A stretch of 34,193 bases of DNA from the NCBI GenBank assembly GCA_017304945.1, contig JAFKLG010000114.1:1-34193 (forward strand), written 5' to 3'. Of the stretch, positions 23,751 through 32,000 are shown piece by piece. Source of the DNA: Rhodospirillales bacterium (GTDB lineage: Bacteria > Pseudomonadota > Alphaproteobacteria > Acetobacterales > Acetobacteraceae). The notes beneath the pieces were generated by a model. That model searched no databases. It worked only from the letters and a program-made list of their open reading frames with translations, and was not told the origin of the DNA. Made by a program: the position numbers and the translations under genes. How positions within the stretch are numbered: the stretch's first letter is position 1; each line of letters begins with the position of its first letter.

Positions 23751-25295
23751 ATGACCTCCGATCCCGTCGCCGAAATCGCCCGTCGCCGCACCTTCGCGAT
23801 CATCTCGCATCCGGACGCGGGCAAGACCACGCTGACCGAACACCTGCTGCGCGCCGGCGGCGCGATCCAGCTCGCGGGCAATGTCCGCGCCAAGGGTGAG
23901 CGGCGGCGCACCCGGTCCGACTGGATGGGCATCGAGCGTGAACGCGGGATCTCGGTGGTCACCTCGGTGATGACGTTCGAGCACAAAGGCTGCGTGTTCA
24001 ACCTGCTCGACACGCCGGGCCCCGAGGATTTCTCGGAGGACACCTACCGCACCCTGACCGCGGTCGACTCGGCGGTGATGGTGATCGACGCGGCCAAGGG
24101 CATCGAGGCGCGCACCCGCAAGCTGTTCGAGATCTGCCGCCTGCGCGACATCCCGATCGTCACCTTCATCAACAAGATGGACCGCGAGGCGCAGGATCCG
24201 ATCGCGCTGCTGGACGAGATCGCCTCGACGCTGGCGCTCGACACCACGCCGGTCACCTGGCCCGTGGGCCGCGCGTCCGACTTCGTGGGCACCTACGACC
24301 TGCGCAAACGCGAGATGCACCTGACGCAGGATCTGCCGCAATCCGACCGGCGGCTGCAGGACGTGGCGGACGAGGTCGACCTGGTGCGCTCCGCCCTGCC
24401 CGAGTTCGACCTCGAGAGCTTCAATGCCGGGCACCTCACGCCGGTCTATTTCGGCAGCGCGATCAAGGGGATCGGCGTCAACGACCTGCTCGACGGGCTG
24501 GCCGAGTATGGCCCCCGCCCGCGCACCCAGCCGGCGGACAAGCGGCCGATCGAGGCGACCGAACCGGCGCTGACCGCGCTCGTCTTCAAGATCCAGGCGA
24601 ACATGGATCCCAACCATCGCGACCGCATCGCCTTCGCGCGGGTCTGCTCCGGCCGGCTGACGCGCGGGATGCGGCTGAAGCAGGTGCGCACCGGCAAGCA
24701 GATCCCGCTGCACGCGCCGCAATTCTTCTTCGCGCGTGAGCGCGAGATCGCGGACGAGGCGTTCGCCGGCGACGTGGTCGGCATCCCCAACCACGGCACG
24801 CTGCGCATCGGCGACACGCTGACCGAGGGCGAGGACATCAACTTCGTCGGCGTTCCCTACTTCGCCCCCGAGATCCTGCGCCGCGTCCGACTGGACGACG
24901 CGATGAAGGCGAAGAAGCTGCGCCAGGCGCTGGTGGAGCTGGCTGAGGAGGGGGTGGTGCAGTTGTTCCGTCCGCAGGACGGATCGGCGCCGCTGGTCGG
25001 CGTCGTCGGCACGCTCCAGCTCGACGTTCTCCAGGCGCGGCTCGGCGCCGAATACGGCGTCGCGATCGGCTTCGAGACCTCGCCCTATGCGCTGGCGCGG
25101 TGGATCACGGCGAAGAACCGCGCGGCACTGGACAAGTTCGTGGCGGAGAATCGCAGCGCGATGGCCGACGACGTGGACGGCGATCCGGTGTTCCTGGCGA
25201 GCTCCGCCTTCATGATGCGGCGTGCCGAGGAGATGGCGCCGGACCTGACCTTCCGCGACATCAAGGATGTCCGCGCGGAGAAGGTCGCGGCCTGA
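23751..25295 (+). CDS. prfC: Peptide chain release factor 3 (RF3), altered G3 motif
   Basis: A 514-residue translational GTPase that recycles RF1/RF2 from the ribosome. G1 is SHPDAGKTT (19-27), switch I RERGISVVTSVM (63-74), G4 NKMD in FINKMDRE, and G5 GSAIKG. RF3-specific parts follow, such as LQLDVLQARLGAEYGV and the C-terminal domain. The length fits E. coli RF3 (529). The G3 motif reads DTPGP (87-91) instead of the near-invariant DTPGH; Pro91 is codon CCC at 24021-24023. The ATG at 23751 has GAGAG 6 bases upstream; an ATG at 23739 is also possible. It is divergent from the MlaC-like gene. Confidence 0.94.
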   Translation: MTSDPVAEIARRRTFAIISHPDAGKTTLTEHLLRAGGAIQLAGNVRAKGERRRTRSDWMGIERERGISVVTSVMTFEHKGCVFNLLDTPGPEDFSEDTYRTLTAVDSAVMVIDAAKGIEARTRKLFEICRLRDIPIVTFINKMDREAQDPIALLDEIASTLALDTTPVTWPVGRASDFVGTYDLRKREMHLTQDLPQSDRRLQDVADEVDLVRSALPEFDLESFNAGHLTPVYFGSAIKGIGVNDLLDGLAEYGPRPRTQPADKRPIEATEPALTALVFKIQANMDPNHRDRIAFARVCSGRLTRGMRLKQVRTGKQIPLHAPQFFFAREREIADEAFAGDVVGIPNHGTLRIGDTLTEGEDINFVGVPYFAPEILRRVRLDDAMKAKKLRQALVELAEEGVVQLFRPQDGSAPLVGVVGTLQLDVLQARLGAEYGVAIGFETSPYALARWITAKNRAALDKFVAENRSAMADDVDGDPVFLASSAFMMRRAEEMAPDLTFRDIKDVRAEKVAA

Positions 25296-25363
25296 GCCGA
25301 CACGACGGCGCCGTTCATAAGGACCCTGAGCGCCGCTTTGCCGTGGGTGCTGGATGGGCGCGA

Positions 25364-25390
25364 GCGGTCGGGAGACGAGCCGCCGACCGC
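25364..25390. terminator. Hairpin between convergent prfC and DUF3309 genes
   Basis: Perfect 8-bp arms, GCGGTCGG (25364-25371) and CCGACCGC (25383-25390), surround an 11-base loop. It lies 68 bases after the prfC stop and just past the leftward DUF3309 stop at 25402. No T-run follows, so termination would depend on the stem or on Rho. Confidence 0.45.
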
Positions 25391-25401
25391 CCGCGGGAGC
25401 G

Positions 25402-25554
25402 CTATATGCGTCCCATCACCAGCAAGATGATCACGATCAACAGCACCAGTCCGAGCCCGCCGCTCGGGTAGTAGCCCCAGCCGCCGCTATACGGCCAGGT
25501 CGGCAGCGCACCGATCAGCAGGATGATCAGGATGATCAGGAGGATGGTCGACAT
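25402..25554 (-). CDS. DUF3309 small membrane protein
   Basis: A 50-residue protein with the complete DUF3309 pattern: MSTILLIILIILLIGALPTW at the N-terminus, then PYSGGWGYYPSGGLG, then a second hydrophobic stretch LVLLIVIILL ending VMGRI. It forms a two-helix membrane hairpin with a Gly/Tyr/Trp-rich turn. DUF3309 genes are common next to CsbD and other stress genes in alphaproteobacteria, but the function is unknown. GAGGG lies about 9 bases before the ATG. It starts 12 bases after the CsbD stop, so the two form an operon. Confidence 0.9.
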   Translation of the reverse strand: MSTILLIILIILLIGALPTWPYSGGWGYYPSGGLGLVLLIVIILLVMGRI

Positions 25555-25566
25555 GGCGCCGGACCC

Positions 25567-25749
25567 TCAGCGGTTCGTTGCGTCGCGCACGGCATCCTTG
25601 GCGCCGCCGACGGCATTCTGGACCTTGCCGGCGGCCTTCTCGGCCTTGCCCTCGGCCTCGGTCTTCGCATCGCCCGTGAGCTTGCCGAAACCTTCCTTCA
25701 CAGCGCCCTTCACCTGATGGCCGACGCCCTCGATCCGGTCCTTGTCCAT
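25567..25749 (-). CDS. CsbD-family stress protein
   Basis: A 60-residue highly charged helical protein with the CsbD pattern MDKDRIEGVGHQVKGAVKEG, GKLTGDAKTEAEGKAEKAAG and KVQNAVGGAKDAVRD. CsbD was named in Bacillus as a general-stress (sigma-B) gene; proteobacterial homologues are induced under stress, but their biochemical role is not known. The ATG at 25749 has AGGAAT 8 bases upstream. The longer frame to 25926 lacks family residues. It leads the CsbD-DUF3309 operon. Confidence 0.92.
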   Translation of the reverse strand: MDKDRIEGVGHQVKGAVKEGFGKLTGDAKTEAEGKAEKAAGKVQNAVGGAKDAVRDATNR

Positions 25750-26047
25750 CTCACGATTCCTTTCAAACGTTACGACGTCACGCTGTGCCGATCCGCTCCT
25801 GCGCCGCGCGACTTTCCTGGCGTGGACTGGAGGGTCTCGCGCCCGAAACCTTGCTGCGCATGAACATCCGGCTTCAGAAGCCGTGCACGTTCCACCATAT
25901 CGGTGTGGACCGTCTCGGTCGGGCACACGTTCACGTGCCGAGCGGTTCAGATGAAGGTGATGTCACGCGAAGGGGAGTGGCCGGAACGATTTGCTCTCCC
26001 GAGCTGCACCGCTTAGTGTTTTTTCTCCAAATACGGGGAAGCGGGGC
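25750..26047. other. 298-base divergent gap, CsbD operon and MaoC gene
   Basis: No gene is supported. The region must hold the CsbD promoter on the minus strand and the MaoC promoter on the plus strand. A short A+T-richer patch at about 26015-26035 (TTAGTGTTTTTTCTCC) precedes the MaoC start. I searched for GGAAC-N16-CGTT on the minus strand and found no acceptable match. Confidence 0.4.
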
Positions 26048-26503
26048 ATGGCGGGGCTGTATTACGAGGAATTCCATGTCGGTCAGGAGTTCGCGCATCC
26101 ATGGACGCGGACCGTGTCGGAGATGGACAACACCCTGTTCTCCGCGCTGACCATGAACGTGCAGCCGCTGCACATCGACGCCGAGTTCTCCGCCAAGACG
26201 GAGTTCGGCCAGCGGATCGTCAACTCGATGTTCACCGCCGGGCTGATGGTCGGCATGACCGTCAACGACACCACGCTGGGTACGACGGTGGGCAATCTGG
26301 GCTTCACCGAGATGAAGTTCCCGAAGCCCGTGTTCCACGGCGACACGTTGCGCGCCCGGACCAAGGTGCTGGCGATGCGCGAGAGCAAGTCACGCCCGAC
26401 GGTCGGCATCGTCGAGTTCGAGCACACCTGCTGGAACCAACGTGACGAGATCGTCGCGATCTGCCGCCGCCAGGCGATGATGCGCAAGCGGCCTGCCGCC
26501 TGA
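26048..26503 (+). CDS. MaoC-family (hot-dog) dehydratase/hydratase
   Basis: A 151-residue single hot-dog-fold hydratase. The hydratase-2-like catalytic segment is MNVQPLHIDAEFSAKTEFG (about residues 36-54), with Asp and His as the expected general acid/base, followed by IVNSMFTAGLMVGMTVND and PKPVFHGDTLRARTKVL. The family acts on acyl-CoA thioesters such as mesaconyl-CoA or enoyl-CoA. The ATG at 26048 follows GGGGAAG. Its last codons and TGA (26501-26503) form the start of a 48-bp sequence repeated three times up to the next gene. The substrate is not readable. Confidence 0.87.
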   Translation: MAGLYYEEFHVGQEFAHPWTRTVSEMDNTLFSALTMNVQPLHIDAEFSAKTEFGQRIVNSMFTAGLMVGMTVNDTTLGTTVGNLGFTEMKFPKPVFHGDTLRARTKVLAMRESKSRPTVGIVEFEHTCWNQRDEIVAICRRQAMMRKRPAA

Positions 26504-26634
26504 GTTCCGACTGACGAACGACGTGCCGTGGGTCTCGAGCCTGCCGCCTGAGTTCCTGCTGATGGACGACGTGCATTGGGTCTCGAGCCTGTCGCCTGAG
26601 TTCCTGCTGACGGAGGACCTGCCATGAGTCTCGA
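26491..26634 (+). repeat. Three 48-bp tandem repeats across a gene junction
   Basis: Units 26491-26538, 26539-26586 and 26587-26634 agree at 40-42 of 48 positions pairwise. Each begins with the last MaoC codons and TGA and ends with the first bases of the downstream gene. Only the third has an intact SD (GGAGG, 26612-26616) and ATG (26624); the equivalent triplets are GTG at 26528 and TTG at 26576. Because 48 is divisible by 3, MaoC, the linker units and the dioxygenase are all in one frame, broken only by TGA at 26501, 26549 and 26597. Confidence 0.9.
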
Positions 26635-27199
26635 TCGTCTGCGCCGTTTCGTCGCCGACCTCACCCGGATCGCCGATCGCGACGGGCTCACCGAGGCGGC
26701 GGTGCTGCCGGACGCGCGGCAGATGCTTGCGCGCCTGGTGGCGGAGGACGACTGGCTGCCCGACGCCTTCGCCCAGGCGGATGGCCGTTCGTATCGGCAA
26801 TATCTGCTGTATGGCGATCCGTTGGACCGCTTCTCGCTGGTGAGCTTCGTCTGGGGCCCCGGGCAGCAGACGCCGGTGCATGACCACCTGATGTGGGGCC
26901 TGGTCGGGATGCTGCGCGGCGCGGAGACGGCGACCGGCTACACGCGGAACGGAGACGGACGGCTGCGGGCAGAGGGGATGGAGCGGCTGAAGCCGGGCAT
27001 GGTCGGGGCGGTGTCGCCCACGCTGGGGGACATCCACCAGGTGGCGAATGCGCTGGCGGACCGGCCCTCGATCTCGATCCACTTGTACGGCGGCAACATC
27101 GGCCGCGTCCGCCGCCACGCCTTCGATCCGGAGACCGGGGCGGAAAAGGAGTTCGTGTCGGGCTACTCCGCGGGGGTGGTCCCGAACCTCTGGGGCTGA
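26624..27199 (+). CDS. Gln-type thiol dioxygenase (3-mercaptopropionate dioxygenase-like)
   Basis: A 191-residue cupin dioxygenase of the cysteine dioxygenase family. The iron ligands are His86, His88 (in VHDH) and His138 (in DIHQV). The Ser151-His153-Tyr155 triad (SIHLY) is as in known enzymes. Residue 59 in SYRQYLLY, where mammalian CDO has its substrate-binding Arg60, is Gln, the hallmark of 3-mercaptopropionate dioxygenases; the Cys93 crosslink position is Gly. I therefore infer 3-mercaptopropionate rather than cysteine as the substrate. GGAGG is 7 bases before the ATG. It follows the MaoC gene through the triplicated junction. Confidence 0.85.
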   Translation: MSLDRLRRFVADLTRIADRDGLTEAAVLPDARQMLARLVAEDDWLPDAFAQADGRSYRQYLLYGDPLDRFSLVSFVWGPGQQTPVHDHLMWGLVGMLRGAETATGYTRNGDGRLRAEGMERLKPGMVGAVSPTLGDIHQVANALADRPSISIHLYGGNIGRVRRHAFDPETGAEKEFVSGYSAGVVPNLWG

Positions 27200-27273
27200 C
27201 GCCCGACGTCCCAGCGCCCACTGGTCGCCGCCGGGTCGTGGAACATCGCAGTGCGGCCGCGCTCCTCCGTGTC

Positions 27274-27295
27274 ATGGCCGGCGCAGCCCGGCCAT
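27274..27295. repeat. REP-like palindrome
   Basis: ATGGCCGG (27274-27281) and CCGGCCAT (27288-27295) flank a CGCAGC spacer. It resembles the copy at 21062-21084 (same ATGGCCGG/CCGGCCAT arms). It lies between the convergent dioxygenase and speE genes in a 174-base gap without other features. Confidence 0.55.
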
Positions 27296-27373
27296 CCACG
27301 ACGTCGCGACGCCCCAAGCAGTCACCGGCGCTCGAGACCCGCGCCCGGCATAATCGCGCCGGCCGAATCCCGA

Positions 27374-28240
27374 TCAGCCCGGCAGGTGACGCGCGATGTA
27401 GGGCGGCAGGTTGAACGCGCCGACATGGATCTCCGGCGTCCAGTACTGCGTCTGTCCCAGGATCCCCGCCGCCGCCGCACGCGCGCGGATGGTTTCAACC
27501 GGAACCGAATGCAGCGTGCCGTCCTTCGCCGACCAGCCCAACGTCATGAACCCGCCGACATAGGTCGGCACCGCCGCCACATACGCGGTGACGTGCGGGA
27601 AGAAGCGTCGCCGCCGCACACTCGTCTCGCGCAGCTCGTCGGCCTGCATGAACGGCACGCCGCACTGGTTCACCACCAGCCCGCGCGCGGTCAGGATGCG
27701 CGCGCAGTTCTCGTAGAATGCGTCGGTGAACAGCACCTCGCCCACGCCGATCGGGTCCGTCGAGTCCACGATGATCGCGTCGAACGCCGCATCCGGCGCG
27801 CGCTTCACGTAGTCGATCCCGTCGCCGACGATCACCTCTGCCCGCGGGTTCGTCCACGCATCGCCGGCGATGCCGGGCAGGAATTCCTTGGCGAGCCGGA
27901 TCACCTCGCCGTCGATCTCCACCATCACCGCGCGCTGCACGCCGGGATGCTGCAGCACGCGCCGCAGCACGCCGCCATCGCCGGCGCCGATGATCAGCAC
28001 GTTCGCCGCCGCGCCATGCGCCAGCAGCGGCACGTGCGTCAGCATCTCCTGATAGACGAACTCGTCGCCCTCGGTGATCTGGATCACGCCGTCCAGCACC
28101 ATGACCCGGCCATGCGACGTGCTCTCGAAGATCGCGATGTCCTGGAAGTCGCTCTGCACCCGCGCAAGCTCGCGCTTCACCAGGAAGCGCTGCCCCCAGT
28201 CGGGATACAGCGTCTCGTTGATCCAGCTATCGGTCGCCAT
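27374..28240 (-). CDS. speE: Spermidine synthase
   Basis: A 288-residue aminopropyltransferase that transfers the aminopropyl group of decarboxylated SAM to putrescine. It shows the N-terminal strand region (DSWINETLYPDWGQRFLVK), the gate HGRVMVLDGVIQITEGDEF, the SAM-analogue motif LIIGAGDGGVLRRVLQHPG (about residues 84-102) and the catalytic VDSTDPIG (about 163-170). The length is normal for SpeE. The ATG at 28240 has GGAG 7 bases upstream. It follows speD after 88 bases that contain a strong hairpin. The substrate assignment rests on family and on speD. Confidence 0.94.
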   Translation of the reverse strand: MATDSWINETLYPDWGQRFLVKRELARVQSDFQDIAIFESTSHGRVMVLDGVIQITEGDEFVYQEMLTHVPLLAHGAAANVLIIGAGDGGVLRRVLQHPGVQRAVMVEIDGEVIRLAKEFLPGIAGDAWTNPRAEVIVGDGIDYVKRAPDAAFDAIIVDSTDPIGVGEVLFTDAFYENCARILTARGLVVNQCGVPFMQADELRETSVRRRRFFPHVTAYVAAVPTYVGGFMTLGWSAKDGTLHSVPVETIRARAAAAGILGQTQYWTPEIHVGAFNLPPYIARHLPG

Positions 28241-28276
28241 TTCCGTCTCCAGCCAGACGAATCTCCAGACAGACGA

Positions 28277-28305
28277 ATGGGCTCGGACGGCAGGTCCGAG
28301 CCCAT
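28277..28305 (-). terminator. Intercistronic hairpin between speD and speE
   Basis: Perfect 12-bp arms, ATGGGCTCGGAC (28277-28288) and GTCCGAGCCCAT (28294-28305), enclose a 5-base loop. It lies 24 bases past the speD stop and 37 bases before the speE start on the same transcript. Without a T-run it may act as a partial terminator, an attenuator or a stabilising element that sets the SpeD:SpeE ratio. Confidence 0.6.
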
Positions 28306-28328
28306 GGTTCACGCGGATGGCGGGCGGG

Positions 28329-28790
28329 TCAGACGACCAGGCCGCGCCGCTGCTCGCCCAGGTTGATCGAGGCCGGGTTGAACGCAGCCTTCAGCGCCGG
28401 AATGCCGTGATACGGGTTGCAGGCGCCGCACATGAAGATGTCGATCGCCGCGAAGTCGCGCTCCGGCCAGGTGTGGATGGAGATGTGGCTCTCCGCCAGC
28501 ACCAGCACCCCGCTCACGCCGCCATTCGGCGAGAAATGGTGGAAGTGCCCGTGCAGGATCGTCGCACCCGCCGCTTCCGCCGCCTCGCGCAGCGCACGAT
28601 CGATATGCGCGGGATCGGCCAGGTTGCTGGCGCCCCACAGATCGACCAGCAGATGCGTGCCGGCGAACTTCACCCCGTCCTTCTCGACGAAGTAATCCTT
28701 TTGCTCCTCGGGCTGCCCCGCAGTCTCGAGTTCGGTCTGGTTGCTGCTCGGGAGTTCCGAGACCATCCCCAGTGGGCTGAGTGCGTTCAT
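28329..28790 (-). CDS. speD: S-adenosylmethionine decarboxylase proenzyme (class 1b)
   Basis: A 153-residue proenzyme that self-cleaves to a pyruvoyl enzyme and makes decarboxylated SAM. The processing site is Ser101 in LAESHISIHTWPE, with His106 and Cys121 (FMCGACNPY) at the same relative positions as in Thermotoga SpeD (Ser63, His68, Cys83). It has about 38 more N-terminal residues than that enzyme. The ATG at 28790 was chosen; an ATG at 28802 is possible. It leads the speD-speE operon. An 18-base element upstream is shared with egtB. Confidence 0.93.
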   Translation of the reverse strand: MNALSPLGMVSELPSSNQTELETAGQPEEQKDYFVEKDGVKFAGTHLLVDLWGASNLADPAHIDRALREAAEAAGATILHGHFHHFSPNGGVSGVLVLAESHISIHTWPERDFAAIDIFMCGACNPYHGIPALKAAFNPASINLGEQRRGLVV

Positions 28791-28820
28791 CGCGTACCCC
28801 ATTCCTACCAGCAGACGGCC

Positions 28821-28838
28821 TGTTGGACGGTACATGCG
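28821..28838 (-). promoter_or_regulatory. speD upstream element shared with egtB
   Basis: This is the second copy of the 18-base element at 7973-7990, with 16 of 18 identical bases. It is 31 bases before the speD start, in the same orientation relative to the gene. Both downstream operons consume SAM (EgtD methylation, SpeD decarboxylation), so a common regulator is possible but unproven. Confidence 0.3.
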
Positions 28839-28897
28839 CTGCCGCGCCCGCGCCGTCCCCTGGGGCCAAGGCGGCGGAACATGAGGAAAGGGGGGGC

Positions 28898-28921
28898 GGG
28901 GCGCAAGTGGTTTTGTGCCCC
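28898..28921. terminator. Hairpin after the large secreted protein gene
   Basis: GGGGCGCAA (28898-28906) and TTGTGCCCC (28913-28921) form 9-bp arms (one G-U) with a 6-base loop. On the minus strand, stem sequence then a C/T-rich run (GCCCCCCCTTTCC) lies about 100 bases past the stop of the leftward gene ending at 29024. It is a plausible terminator before the speD promoter. Confidence 0.5.
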
Positions 28922-29023
28922 TTCTCCCCCGGAAAATGCATGCCCGCGTCGCGATGCGGACAGCGTTTCGCCCCTGGATATCCCGCCAGGGCCAGCCCCG
29001 GCACCTCCACCGCGTGGCGATGG

Positions 29024-32000
29024 CTATGGCACGGGCGCCACCGGCCGCACCGCGTTCAGATCGCGCGGCAAGGTCCGCACCAGCCCCGCTTCCACGCCCG
29101 CGCGGGCCAGATCCGAGGTCGCGCGGACCGAGTCCGCCGTCAGCAGGCGGAACAGGTCGGTGAGCGGACCCGGCGACATGCGCGGCGCCATCCCGGTCCG
29201 CAGCGCCGCCAGGGTCGTCTCGTCGCCGGCGCGGGCGGCCGCGGTCGCATAGCGCAGCAGGATCCGCTGCTGCGCCTCGTCGAGCGATCCGGCCGGCGGA
29301 ATGGTCTTCTCCACATACTCGCGCAACGCCTGCGTCGCGGCCGGCCAGTCCTGCGCCCGTTCCAGGATCGCGGCCCGCACCTCGTCGGCCTCGGGCGTCG
29401 CCAGGCTCGCCAGCGCGGCCGTGGCGGCGCCGATCGCGCCGGTCTGCGCCGAGGCGCGCGCGAACAGCATCGTGCGCCGGCCGGCGAGATCCGCCGGCAG
29501 ATCGGGCGCGGCCGACATGTCGAGCGCCGCGAGCGCGCCCCTGGGGTCGCCCTCCCGCAGTCGGAGCGCGGCGAGCCGCTGCCCGAACCCGGCGCGCCCG
29601 ATGCCGGTCGGCGCCGCCCCGACCAGTTTCTCGAGCAGCGGATCGGCACGTTTCGGCAGATCGAGCGCGAGCAGGCGGTCGGCCAGATGCGCCTCCAGGA
29701 TCTCGCCCTCGGGGGTCGCCGGCAGCAGGTCGGCATTCGCGTCGGCCAGCGTGACCAGGTCGAGCGGGGACATCCGGTTGGCCGCATCCTCGCGCAGCAT
29801 CGCGGCGAAGGTGTCGAGCAATCGCGCATGCGTGGCCGTCGCGGTCTCGGGAAAGTCCGTCTCGGTGGCGCGCAGCATCGCGAGCGCCTTGTCCCACTCG
29901 CCCGCCTGCTGCCGCAGCGTCGCGATGCGGTCGCGGATCCCGAGTTCCAGGGCGTCGCCGCGCCAGGCGTAGAGCAGCCGGTCCAGTCGTTCGGCGGCCT
30001 CGTGCGGACCGATCTCGCCGCTGGCCAGCCGGAGTTCCGTCGCCCGCACCGCCGCTCGGCCGCGGTCGCGCTGGTCGCGCCCGGCCGCCAGTCTGTCATA
30101 TGCGGCGAGCGCGCCCGGCACGTCGCCCTGCGCCTGCTTCAGCAGCGCGCGCGCGAAGGCGAGGCGGGGGTCGTCCGGCCGCGCCTGCAGCAGCGCCGCC
30201 GCCGGCTTCGACTCGCCGCCCAGCACCATGGTCTCCGTGATCAGCGGCAGGATGCGGTCACGGATCGCGGCAGGGTAGGTGAGGGCGAGCCGGCCGGTGG
30301 CCGCCATCACCGAGGCGGCGCGCGGAGAGGCCTCCTGCCGCATGGCGCCGCGGATCGCCCGCCACAGCGCGATCTCGTCGGTGCCCGACAGGCGCGGGTC
30401 CGACAGCCCGCCGGACTCGTCGATCCGGCCGGAGAGCAGGGCCGCGATCCCCGAGAGACCTGCGAGTTCCGCCGACATCCCCTCCCGCGGCGCCTGGTCC
30501 GCGGCGAGCTGCAGCATGGCCCCCGCTTCGACGTCGAGGCCGAGGGCGAGCATGCTGCGGGCGGCGACCACCCGGCGCGGTCCACGCGCCTGCAGCGGGA
30601 CCGCCGCGATCTCGTTCAACTGCGCGGTCAGATGCGCGGCGAGCGCCTGCGGCGGCATGTCGGGAAAATGGAAGCGCCGGGTCAGGGCGATGGTGTCCGC
30701 CAGCAGGTCGGCGCCCTCGGAGCCGGGGGACAGGGCAAGCCGGCCCGGCTCACCGGCCAGGATGAAGCCGTTCGCGCCGACCCGCAGCGCGACGCGGTCG
30801 GCGAGCGGTTCGGCGACCACGCCCTGGCCCGTCAGCAGCAGGTCGAACTCGGCACCGTGCCGCGGGGTGAGCACGGCCTGGCCGCCGCGTCGTTGCGTGC
30901 CGACCAGCAGCGTCGCGCCGGTGTCGGGGTCGGGGATGGTCACGACCTGTCCCGGCGCATCCGCGGGGAGGGTGATGCGCCCGTCCCCGTTCGACGGCAC
31001 GATCGGTGCGAGCCGCGGTGGCGCGGAGACCAGCGTGATCCGCCATCCCTGGCCGGTCTGCGCCAGGGTGGGCACACGGTCGGGCGGCACCGGGAGCTGG
31101 ATCAGCGTCGCCGCGGGAAACAGCATGACCGTCGCGCCGCCGAACACCCGATCCGAGCGCAGCGCCGCCATGTCGATCGGGCGTCGCTCGTCGAACACGA
31201 GGTAGCTGGTCCCGCCCCGACTGAACATCGCGGCGCCGGTGCGTGGGCCGAACGGCACGATCATCGCGGGTCCGCCGGCGCTGCTGGGCAGCGGGGCGCG
31301 ACGGGCCACGATGCCGGGCGGACCATCGAGCAGCTCGCGGCCGGTCAGCCGCGGGGCCGGCAGCGGTTCCACGAAGCCGGTCTCCCCCGTGATCGCGGGG
31401 CGGGCCGGGTCGGCGGCCGCGGCCGGCGGTGGCGGCCCGGCATCGCCGGCGGCGGCGGGCGCGGCTGGCGGGGAGGTTCCGCTGGCACCGGCGTTCCCGG
31501 TGGCACCGTTGGGTGGCGGCGCGGGCGCGGAAGGCGGACCGGCCGGCGGCGGCGGGACGGATCCCTCGGCGGCGACATCGCCTGCGGATGCACGCCGCGG
31601 CGCAGCGGTGCCCGCGCGCGCGCCGGCGCCGAAGGGCTGGGTCGGGGGGAGCGAGCGGGCAGGCGGCGGTGCGGGCGGTGCGGCAGTCGGCATCGGCGGT
31701 GCGGCAGCCGGGATTGGCGATGCGGCGACGGGTGCCGGCGGCGCGGCGATCGGGATTGGCGGCGCGGAGGGTGCGGGCGGTGCGCCTGCCGGTGCCGCCG
31801 GTGCCGCCGGTACGGCTGCCGGGACGGAGGATGCGGCAGCCGGTGCGGCCATGGGCGCGGCTGGCCGTGGGTCGGGAAGTGCGGGCGGCTCCGGCACGCC
31901 GGTTGCCGGCAGTTTCCTGATCGGCCATGGCGGCAGCAGGCCGGCGGGTCCCGCGCCTGCAGGCCTCGTTCCACCTGATCCGGGTACTCCCGGGATGGAC

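Noticed and set aside
31660..31810. CRISPR-like short repeats
   Set aside because: These are imperfect coding repeats (PIPxAAPPAP) inside the large secreted protein, without unique spacers.
28781..31978. 1065-codon + strand frame
   Set aside because: Antisense to the large secreted protein; low-complexity Arg/Gly/Ala translation.
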